Source of the DNA: Bordetella parapertussis
GTDB lineage: Bacteria; Pseudomonadota; Gammaproteobacteria; Burkholderiales; Burkholderiaceae_B
Assembly (NCBI GenBank): GCA_943331855.1
Contig: CALQNE010000202.1
Coordinates: 1-6,375 of the forward strand
Length of the DNA stretch: 6,375 bases
Direction of reading: 5' to 3'
Below the pieces are notes generated by a model. The model searched no databases. It was not told where the DNA came from and worked only from the letters and a program-made list of their open reading frames with translations. Position 1 is the first letter of the stretch, and the number at the start of each line of letters is the position of its first letter. This document shows, piece after piece, positions 1 through 5,544 of this stretch. The position numbers and the translations under genes were made by a program.

Positions 1-775
1 ACAGCTCGAAGTATGCCTTGGCCATAAGCTCTTTCAGCGTACGCGAGGCGGCATGATTCATACGAAATTTGCCGATGAGATTGTCGAGCAGCTCGAGCGT
101 GTCGAGCTTGGCATACAGGGCTTGGCCGATATTGTTCAACCAGAAAAGGATATCTCAGGCACCGTTCGAGTTGCGATGATGGAGGGCATTGGGTCGTTAT
201 ATCTGGCAAATAAATTTAAGCCATTTTTCAGCGAATTCCCTGCCATACGCCTTGAGCTGGTCACCTCGTCCAATTACATTAAGGTCGGCTACAGAGAAGC
301 CGACTTATTTTTGAGCTTTTTTAAGCAATCCGGCAAAGGGATCGTGTGCGAAAAGGTGGGTGAATTCGTGCTTTACCTTTATGGCACCGCTGAGTATTTC
401 GCCCAGTTCGGTCGACCCAAGACTGTGGCTGACCTGCAGCAGCACCGTTTTGTAACCTATATCGACGACTTGATCCAGATGGACACGGTGCGCTGGTTGG
501 ACGAGGTGATCAAGGGCCCTGACGCTCAGGTCACCTCCAGCAGCATGGTGGCCCAGATCGCCTTTGCCTCCTCTGGGGTAGGCTTGGGTCTCTTCCCTAA
601 GTTTGCGATTCCCAAGGGCTCTGAATTGACGCCTGTATTGACGGATAGTATCCGGGTGAAACGCGAGATCTATATCAGCGCTCAAAGTGACCTATTGGCA
701 GTCGAACGGGTAGCTCAAGTACATCGATTCATTAAGTCTATTTTTGAATCGGACGACGTATTTTTGAACCAGTAG
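1..775 (+). CDS. LysR-type transcriptional regulator, 5' end missing (window edge)
   Basis: The reading frame is open from base 2 to the TAG at 773-775 and gives 257 visible residues. The first ATG inside it (base 53) is not the start: the 17 codons before it read QLEVCLGHKLFQRTRGG, the end of the LysR winged helix-turn-helix (family pattern LExxLGxxLFxRTxxG). About 40 N-terminal residues therefore lie outside the window. A linker helix follows, then the effector-binding domain from about visible residue 50 (SGTVRVAMMEG, then a typical ligand-domain strand/helix order, with GRPKTVADLQQHRFVTY near the middle and SSSMVAQIAFASSGVGLGLFP in the second lobe). No break is seen. Proteins of this family are cytoplasmic DNA-binding regulators, usually effector-dependent activators. 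It lies 110 bases upstream of the transporter operon in the same direction, whereas LysR genes are often divergent from their target. Control of that operon is inferred from position only, and the ligand is unknown. Confidence 0.93.
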   Translation, partial: QLEVCLGHKLFQRTRGGMIHTKFADEIVEQLERVELGIQGLADIVQPEKDISGTVRVAMMEGIGSLYLANKFKPFFSEFPAIRLELVTSSNYIKVGYREADLFLSFFKQSGKGIVCEKVGEFVLYLYGTAEYFAQFGRPKTVADLQQHRFVTYIDDLIQMDTVRWLDEVIKGPDAQVTSSSMVAQIAFASSGVGLGLFPKFAIPKGSELTPVLTDSIRVKREIYISAQSDLLAVERVAQVHRFIKSIFESDDVFLNQ

Positions 776-789
776 GTTCATGAGGTCGA

Positions 790-815
790 TTTTTTGCAAC
801 CATGCTTGCAAAAAA
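790..815. promoter_or_regulatory. Perfect 10-bp inverted repeat, candidate operator
   Basis: The arms TTTTTTGCAA (790-799) and TTGCAAAAAA (806-815) are exact reverse complements around a 6-base spacer. The inner hexamer TTGCAA is itself a palindrome, and a further TTGCA occurs at 821-825. The T-run precedes and the A-run follows the core, the opposite of a Rho-independent terminator on the + strand, so a protein-binding site is more likely than a terminator. Its centre would lie about 50 bases upstream of a start site placed after the candidate promoter, which fits where LysR-type activators commonly bind. No clean T-N11-A LysR box is centred on it. The repeat is seen directly; the operator role is inferred. 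Confidence 0.5.
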
Positions 816-820
816 CAGCC

Positions 821-848
821 TTGCATTTTTAGAGTAGTCGATTAGACT
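821..848 (+). promoter_or_regulatory. Weak candidate sigma70-type promoter for the transporter operon
   Basis: TTGCAT at 821-826 and TAGACT at 843-848 are separated by 16 bases and are partial matches to the -35 and -10 consensus (3 of 6 and 4 of 6). This would start transcription roughly 30 bases before the livH-like ATG. A poor promoter next to a dyad would suit an activator-dependent operon. It was read by eye and other pairings in this A+T-rich stretch are possible. Confidence 0.25.
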
Positions 849-885
849 GAGGGTCACTATTTCAGGCACCCACAGAAAGAACCAC

Positions 886-1746
886 ATGAATCAAACGATA
901 GTAGCGCTGGCTATTAACGGCATCGTATTTGGGCTGATCGTTGCGCTCATTGCCTTAGGCCTGTCTATTATTTTTGGATTATTGGACATTATCAATCTGT
1001 CTCATGGCGATTTTTTTATGGTGGGCACGGTGCTCACCTACACGACACTCACTACGCTCGGGCTTTTCTGGCCCGCACTGATCATCGCGCCGTTAATTGG
1101 GTTTGCGTTAGGGGTGCTGGTCCAGTATTCAATCATTCAGCGAATTAAAAACAATGCCGCACTCTCCATTGTGGCAACGTTTGGCTTATCGATGATTATT
1201 CAAGAAGTCGTACGGATGACTTTTGGTGCAGCACCAAAACGCATTATGTCGCCGATTCAGGGCACCTTTGGTTTGTTTGGTATTGAATACGAGTGGTATC
1301 GAATATTTGCTGCGGTAGCTGCAATCATCGCGATTCTTGCATTTTTCATATTTCTCAAAAAAACAAAACTGGGTACTTGGATGAGGGCAGTACGGCATGA
1401 TCGCGACACGGCGACCGCCATGGGCATACCGACTCAGCAGGTGTATTTATTTACGTTCGGTATTGGCTTTGCGATGGCAGCACTCGGAGGCGTGATTGCA
1501 GCACCAATCACCACGGTCGATTTTCGTACCGGGGTCGATATTTTGCCCTTCTGCTTTATGGCGGTGATTATCGGCGGCTTGGGTAACTTGCCGGGTACTG
1601 TAGCCGCTGCGGTGTTACTTTCGTTTTTAGAAGGCGTGATCTCGGGCTTTGCGACACCAACGATCGCCCGAATATTTTCGCTGGTTTTGATGAGTGGAGT
1701 CCTCTTGGTTCGCCCACAAGGCTTATTCAAGGGGCTCACGAAATGA
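886..1746 (+). CDS. livH: HAAT-family ABC transporter permease, LivH type
   Basis: This 286-residue integral membrane protein has the usual length for LivH. It forms one half of the inner-membrane channel of an importer for branched-chain amino acids or related small solutes. The family blocks are in order: GLSIIFGLLDIINLSHGDF at residues 25-43 (LivH motif around N-x-x-HG-D/E-F), the cytoplasmic coupling loop MRAVRHDRDTATAMGI at 166-181, which contacts an ATPase subunit, and IIGGLGNLPG at 228-237, then RPQGLF near the C-terminus. Hydrophobic stretches at about 5-33, 62-85, 93-111, 140-157, 188-206, 219-250 and 262-276 fit a multi-span permease. The Shine-Dalgarno sequence is weak (AGAAAGA, 874-880). 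The stop codon overlaps the next start as ATGA, which implies translational coupling. It is probably the first gene of a five-gene operon. The gene symbol gives the family; the substrate is not established. Confidence 0.93.
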   Translation: MNQTIVALAINGIVFGLIVALIALGLSIIFGLLDIINLSHGDFFMVGTVLTYTTLTTLGLFWPALIIAPLIGFALGVLVQYSIIQRIKNNAALSIVATFGLSMIIQEVVRMTFGAAPKRIMSPIQGTFGLFGIEYEWYRIFAAVAAIIAILAFFIFLKKTKLGTWMRAVRHDRDTATAMGIPTQQVYLFTFGIGFAMAALGGVIAAPITTVDFRTGVDILPFCFMAVIIGGLGNLPGTVAAAVLLSFLEGVISGFATPTIARIFSLVLMSGVLLVRPQGLFKGLTK

Positions 1747-2696
1747 GGATCGGTTTAGGCTACGCAGGCTTGTTTGTTGTACTGGTGTTCGCGCCGTGGT
1801 TGATTACCTGGCTTGGGGATCCTTTTTGGCTGAGCGTTTTGACCGAGATAGTCATCTGGTCATGCTTTGCAGCCAGTATTAATTTTTTATTCGGTTATGT
1901 GGGCCTACTCTCGTTTGGTCAGGCCTTGTACTTTGGCTTCGGAATGTATGGCGTCGCGCTCGGGATCACTGAGTTGCAACTCTCTTTTTGGCCCGCATTT
2001 TTCTTGGGTCCGTTAAGCGCCACCGTCATTGCTTTTTTAACCGGAATTTTGGCAGTGCGTTTAACCTGGCATTATTTTGCGATCATTACGGTCGTGTTTT
2101 CTTTGATCATGTACTTCTTGGCACTGACCTTTAAGTCTTTGACAGGGGGAGACGACGGCATTAATTTCGTGCTACCTGATATGTTCAATGCTGCAGGTTA
2201 CAAGCTCAGTCTGACCGATGCGACCACCCAATACTTTTTTATGCTGATTATTGTGGTCTTGTGTTTTTGGCTTATTCGAATTGTGATGGCTAGTGCATTT
2301 GGCCGGTCTTTGATTGCCATTCGTGATAATGATGTCAGGGCATCGCTTATCGGGATTCATGTCTATCGGCTGCGCCTGGCGGCCTTTGTGATAGCGGGCT
2401 TTTTGGCGGGGGTGTCGGGCGCCTTGTTTGCGCTGTTTGGTCGCTACGCCTCTGCATCATATATGTTCTATCACGTTTCAGGTGAAGGTGTCGTTTGGGC
2501 GATCGTAGGTGGCATTGGCACACTGTTGGGCCCAGCAATCGGGACAGGAATTTTTATACTGATCAGAGAGGTCGTTTCGAGCCATTGGCAGCACTATGCA
2601 TTGATTGTGGGCGGTTTTGCGATTTGTATTGTGATTTTTGCTCCTGAAGGGATCGTGGGGCTCTGGAAAAAATATGTTCAGAAGAGGGGCGCATGA
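1743..2696 (+). CDS. livM: HAAT-family ABC transporter permease, LivM type
   Basis: This 317-residue second permease pairs with the LivH-type subunit to form the channel. Typical LivM blocks are visible: NFLFGYVGLLSFGQALYFG at residues 47-65, TGGDDGI at 134-140 (usually TGGxDGL/I), the coupling loop GRSLIAIRDNDVRASLIGI at 187-205, and the C-terminal VGGIGTLLGP at 255-264. Hydrophobic segments run through the whole chain, and the ends are positively charged (KKYVQKR at the C-terminus), as expected for a cytoplasmic tail. The start is supported by AAGGGG at 1729-1734, 8 bases before the ATG, and by the 4-base ATGA overlap with the gene before. A second 4-base ATGA overlap joins it to the ATPase gene after it. 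The frame is intact. The symbol is by family only. Confidence 0.93.
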   Translation: MRIGLGYAGLFVVLVFAPWLITWLGDPFWLSVLTEIVIWSCFAASINFLFGYVGLLSFGQALYFGFGMYGVALGITELQLSFWPAFFLGPLSATVIAFLTGILAVRLTWHYFAIITVVFSLIMYFLALTFKSLTGGDDGINFVLPDMFNAAGYKLSLTDATTQYFFMLIIVVLCFWLIRIVMASAFGRSLIAIRDNDVRASLIGIHVYRLRLAAFVIAGFLAGVSGALFALFGRYASASYMFYHVSGEGVVWAIVGGIGTLLGPAIGTGIFILIREVVSSHWQHYALIVGGFAICIVIFAPEGIVGLWKKYVQKRGA

Positions 2697-3451
2697 TTCC
2701 TTTTTTGAAAATTGACAATCTATCCAAGTCATTTGGAGGCGTGAAGGCAGTCAATGACTTAAGCGTGTCGTTGATGCCGGGTAGGATCAATGCAATCATT
2801 GGACCGAACGGCGCAGGCAAGACGACTCTGTTTAATTTGATTTCTGGCTTTATCAGGCCTGATTCAGGCACGATTTTTTTTGAAAGTAGTGAAATTACAA
2901 ACTTGCCGATACACGAAATCTCAAGGCTGGGAATTAAGCGTACGTTGCAAGTTAAAAGCGTATTTAACAGCATGACAGTATTTGAAAATCTCTGGATTAC
3001 TCTGTCAGCGCATCGCGGTCATTTGAACCCGTTTAAAAAAGTTGCAAATTATCGTCTTGAGCAAGAAGAGGTAGAGAGCGTCATTGAGCAACTTGAGCTT
3101 GAGCGGTTTCGCGATAGAGAGGCTGGCACGCTGTCTTACGGTGACGTCGCGCTGCTTGAGATTGGCATGGCGATTATTACGCGACCGCGCATGATTCTTT
3201 TTGATGAGCCGGTGTGCGGAATGAGTCCGCAAGAGACCGAAAAGGTCGTGACTAAGATCGCAAGCCTTGCTAAACAGACGCATGTGGTGATCATCGAGCA
3301 CGACATGGATGTGGTGTTTAAACTCGCAGAGGAGATTACAGTACTCGCGTTCGGCGCAAAACTTGCAAGCGGAACCCCCCGCGAAATTGCTGAGAATCAA
3401 AGCGTCAAAGAAGTGTACTTTGGCGTCGACGAGGTGCCTGCGCATGAATAA
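2693..3451 (+). CDS. livG: HAAT-family ABC transporter ATPase, LivG type
   Basis: This 252-residue cytoplasmic ATP-hydrolysing subunit powers the importer. Walker A is GPNGAGKTT at residues 37-45, the Q-loop glutamine is Q86 (RTLQ), the ABC signature is LSYGD at 147-151, Walker B with the catalytic glutamate is MILFDEP at 167-173 (E172), and the switch histidine is H203 in IIEHDMD. All catalytic residues are present. Three details differ from the LivG pattern as I know it: RTLQ in place of RTFQ, D as the fifth residue of the signature (usually Q or E), and EIGM followed by DEPVCGMSPQET, a wording also reminiscent of urea-transporter UrtD. The start is supported by GAGGGG just upstream and the ATGA overlap with the permease gene. 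The 3' end overlaps the second ATPase gene by 8 bases. Confidence 0.93.
   Translation: MIPFLKIDNLSKSFGGVKAVNDLSVSLMPGRINAIIGPNGAGKTTLFNLISGFIRPDSGTIFFESSEITNLPIHEISRLGIKRTLQVKSVFNSMTVFENLWITLSAHRGHLNPFKKVANYRLEQEEVESVIEQLELERFRDREAGTLSYGDVALLEIGMAIITRPRMILFDEPVCGMSPQETEKVVTKIASLAKQTHVVIIEHDMDVVFKLAEEITVLAFGAKLASGTPREIAENQSVKEVYFGVDEVPAHE
3431..3436 (+). promoter_or_regulatory. Ribosome binding site that fixes the livF-like start
   Basis: GAGGTG lies 7 bases before the ATG at 3444, inside the end of the preceding ATPase gene. It supports 3444 as the start over the in-frame ATG at 3309, which would add 45 residues of non-ABC sequence and overlap the previous gene by more than 140 bases. Confidence 0.7.
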
Positions 3452-4157
3452 GCAACATGTACTCGAATTAAAGAGTGCGTATGCGTCGTATGGTCGCGTG
3501 AATGTTCTGCAGGATCTTTCTTTTAAAGTTGAGCAAGGTGAGGCGGTGGGGATCCTTGGGCGTAACGGCGTGGGCAAAACGACAACGCTTAAAACGATCA
3601 TGGGTTTGTTGGCTTGCGCACAAGGATCGATCTCGTTTGACGGTCAAGAACTCAGTAAGCTAGCCCCACATAAGATTCCTCATTTAGGAATCGGTTACGT
3701 ACCCCAGGGTCGCGGTATTTTTCCAAACCTGAGCGTAAAAGAAAACTTATTTTTAGGGGTTAAGAACAGAGCACCTGATGACTTGGTCGCGTATGTATTT
3801 GAACGCTTCCCGCGCCTTAGAGAAAGGCTTGAGCAGCCCGGAGGCACTTTATCTGGTGGCGAGCAGCAGATGTTGTCGATCGCGCGTTGTCTATTAATGG
3901 AACCTAAACTGATCATTCTGGATGAGCCGACCGAAGGGATCATGCCCAAGCTTGTTTCTGAAATTCGAGCCGAAATAAAAAAGATTAATGCTCAAGGTAT
4001 TGGAATTTTGTTGGTTGAACAAAACGTTAAAACAGCGCTTGATTTATGCACCCGGATACTGGTGATGGATAAAGGCAAGATCGTCATGAATGCCAGCACG
4101 CAATCGATCTTGACTGACCCGAAGATGCTCTCTGAGCATCTGGATATCAAAATTTAG
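3444..4157 (+). CDS. livF: HAAT-family ABC transporter ATPase, LivF type
   Basis: This second ATPase subunit has 237 residues from the chosen ATG, the normal LivF length. From that start the protein opens at once with the family strand VLELKSAYASYG. Walker A is GRNGVGKTT at 39-47, the Q-loop is GYVPQGRGIFPNLSVKENL at 84-102 (Q88), the signature is LSGGEQQ at 136-142, and Walker B is LIILDEP at 156-162 (E161). The switch position is Q193 in LLVEQN, where most ABC ATPases have histidine; glutamine is normal in LivF and is not a defect. GRNGVGKTT, VPQGRxIFP and DEPTEGIMP are closer to how I recall UrtE than to the classical LivF (GAGKTT, PEGRxIFP, DEPSxGLAP). The 8-base overlap with the livG-like gene implies coupling. 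The pair would form a heterodimer on the LivH/LivM channel. Confidence 0.92.
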   Translation: MNKQHVLELKSAYASYGRVNVLQDLSFKVEQGEAVGILGRNGVGKTTTLKTIMGLLACAQGSISFDGQELSKLAPHKIPHLGIGYVPQGRGIFPNLSVKENLFLGVKNRAPDDLVAYVFERFPRLRERLEQPGGTLSGGEQQMLSIARCLLMEPKLIILDEPTEGIMPKLVSEIRAEIKKINAQGIGILLVEQNVKTALDLCTRILVMDKGKIVMNASTQSILTDPKMLSEHLDIKI

Positions 4158-4172
4158 TCTCTCAACCCTGAC

Positions 4173-4177
4173 AGGAG
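4173..4177 (+). promoter_or_regulatory. Strong ribosome binding site of the substrate-binding protein gene
   Basis: AGGAG stands 9 bases before the ATG at 4187, in the 29-base gap after the ATPase gene. It is the only gene of the operon with a spaced, independent Shine-Dalgarno sequence outside the previous gene, which fits the need for more binding protein than membrane subunits. Confidence 0.65.
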
Positions 4178-4186
4178 CACTACAGC

Positions 4187-5485
4187 ATGGATGATCACGC
4201 AAAGAAAGAATCACCTAATTCCGGTCGTCGTAGTTTGCTGAGCCTCGCGCTTAAAGGCGGAGTGGCGGCAGGCTTGGCCAATATGACCATCATGAAAGAT
4301 CTCTACGCTCAAACGAGCGGTCCACTTGTGATTGGTCATCATGCTGAGATCACGGGCGGTTTTGCCTCGTGGGGGCATTGGCATGATCTGTGTGCGAAAA
4401 AGGCAGTTGAGCGAATCAATGCCGAGGGTGGGATTGCGAAGCGAAAGGTGACGCTTCTGACCGAAGATACAGAGTCCAATCCCGCAACTGGGGCAAGAAA
4501 GTTGCGTAATCTGATTCAACGCGGTAACGCTGAGTTTGTTGTTGGATCGGTGCATTCTGGTGTCATGCTTGCGTCCATCCCGATTGCGACAGAACTTAAA
4601 ACGATCTATTTCTCTCAAGGCGAAGCCACTGAGGCGACGGGATCGAAAGGAACACGCTATAGCTTTAGAACGGGCAGCGACACGTATTCGATGGCAGCTG
4701 CTGGTGTGCCGTGGGCGCTTGAAAATCTAGGAAAAAAATGGACCGTGATCTATGCGGACTATGCCTGGGGCCAAAGTCATAATGCTGAAGCGAAGGCCGT
4801 GATCGAACGGTTAGGCGGTACTTGGTTGAAAGGTATACCCGTTCCGTTGGATGCAAAAGATTTGGTGCCTTATCTGGCGCAGGTTCCTGCTGATACTGAG
4901 GTGCTCTTTTCTATTTTCTTTGGGTCGCTCTCGGTTGCCTTTTTTACACAAGCTAAATCGATGGGCTTGGATAAAAAACTAAAGATGTATTCAGTAAACG
5001 GCACGATGGAGGCAATTGATCCCAATGAGATACAGGGCGCCGCCGAAGGTGTTTATCTGTTAGAGAATTTCCCTCGCGTGGCAAAGTACAAGGACGATGC
5101 ATTTCATAAGGAATTCATTGCTGCAATGAATGTCGATGAAATTTATGCGCGCGAGAAAAATGGAAAGCTTGTCATGGCTAAGAGCCACGCGTGGCAATCA
5201 TGGGAGGATTTGTTCGCGTTAAAGGCTGCAATCGAATCTTCTGGATACCAATCACGAAAAGATGTGGAAGGCGTGATTCAGGCCCTAGAGGGAATGAGTT
5301 TGAAAAACTCAATCGGACATCCTCAAGGCGATAAGATCATCCGTAAAGAAGACCATGCGGGCATACTGGATCACTACATTAGCCGGGTTGAAAACGGACG
5401 TTACGAGGTGAAGCAGCGAATTTCAAAAGAAGATTTGCTTAAGCAGTTGCCTGTCAGAAATGAATTAAACAAGATGCCTGTGTAA
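4187..5485 (+). CDS. Periplasmic substrate-binding protein of the HAAT ABC importer (LivK-like)
   Basis: This 432-residue protein belongs to the type I periplasmic binding fold (leucine-binding/amide-binding, Peripla_BP_6 type) and would deliver the solute to the LivH/LivM permease. The N-terminus has a twin arginine (GRRSLLSLA, R14-R15), a mildly hydrophobic stretch at about 17-36 and a likely cleavage site after LYA (residue 41), so export by the Tat route is plausible. The mature part begins PLVIGHHAEITGGFASWG. The first lobe has a helix AKKAVERINAEGGI (70-83), TEDTESNPATGARKL (92-106) and VVGSVHSGVMLAS (118-130), the usual ligand-contact region. YADYAWGQ (189-196) opens the second lobe. 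The length is a little above LivK (about 370) and nearer to UrtA- or FmdD-like proteins. It sits last in the operon, unlike the enterobacterial order with livK first. The ligand cannot be assigned. Confidence 0.92.
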   Translation: MDDHAKKESPNSGRRSLLSLALKGGVAAGLANMTIMKDLYAQTSGPLVIGHHAEITGGFASWGHWHDLCAKKAVERINAEGGIAKRKVTLLTEDTESNPATGARKLRNLIQRGNAEFVVGSVHSGVMLASIPIATELKTIYFSQGEATEATGSKGTRYSFRTGSDTYSMAAAGVPWALENLGKKWTVIYADYAWGQSHNAEAKAVIERLGGTWLKGIPVPLDAKDLVPYLAQVPADTEVLFSIFFGSLSVAFFTQAKSMGLDKKLKMYSVNGTMEAIDPNEIQGAAEGVYLLENFPRVAKYKDDAFHKEFIAAMNVDEIYAREKNGKLVMAKSHAWQSWEDLFALKAAIESSGYQSRKDVEGVIQALEGMSLKNSIGHPQGDKIIRKEDHAGILDHYISRVENGRYEVKQRISKEDLLKQLPVRNELNKMPV

Positions 5486-5499
5486 GCTTGCGTTCTTGT

Positions 5500-5540
5500 C
5501 GCAAGGCGGCCTGTATTTTAGGCGCCTTGCGATGTTTTCT
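5500..5540 (+). terminator. Rho-independent terminator of the transporter operon
   Basis: The arms CGCAAGGCG (5500-5508) and CGCCTTGCG (5523-5531) are perfect reverse complements, 9 bp and G+C-rich, with a 14-base loop that may be shortened by a CC/GG pairing across a bulged G. TTTTCT follows at 5535-5540, with another TTTT at 5543-5546 that runs into the stop codon of the convergent gene. On the - strand the stem is not followed by a T-run, so it is mainly a + strand terminator, 14 bases after the binding-protein stop. Confidence 0.82.
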
Positions 5541-5544
5541 GATT

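Noticed and set aside
53..55. ATG at 53 as the start of the regulator gene
   Set aside because: The upstream codons in the same frame encode the conserved end of the LysR DNA-binding domain, so the gene continues beyond the window and is not truncated in nature on this evidence.
305..685. Open frame of 126 codons on the - strand inside the LysR gene
   Set aside because: It is antisense to a clear LysR effector domain, shows no family motif, and is a frame shadow.
790..830. Terminator for the regulator gene made from the TTGCAA dyad and the T-run at 826-830
   Set aside because: The stem is mostly A+T, its U-run is on the wrong side, and 10 bases separate it from the next T-run; an operator is the better reading.
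2563..2973. Open frame of 136 codons on the - strand across the livM-livG junction
   Set aside because: It is antisense to two well-supported genes; its translation is low-complexity shadow sequence without a start context.
3309..3443. N-terminal extension of the livF-like protein from an earlier in-frame ATG
   Set aside because: The 45 extra residues have no ABC-family sequence and overlap the livG-like gene; ATG 3444 has GAGGTG 7 bases upstream and gives normal LivF length.
3005..3601. Open frame of 198 codons on the - strand across the two ATPase genes
   Set aside because: It runs antisense through the Walker/signature coding of livG and the start of livF; its Cys/His/Arg-rich translation has no recognisable domain.
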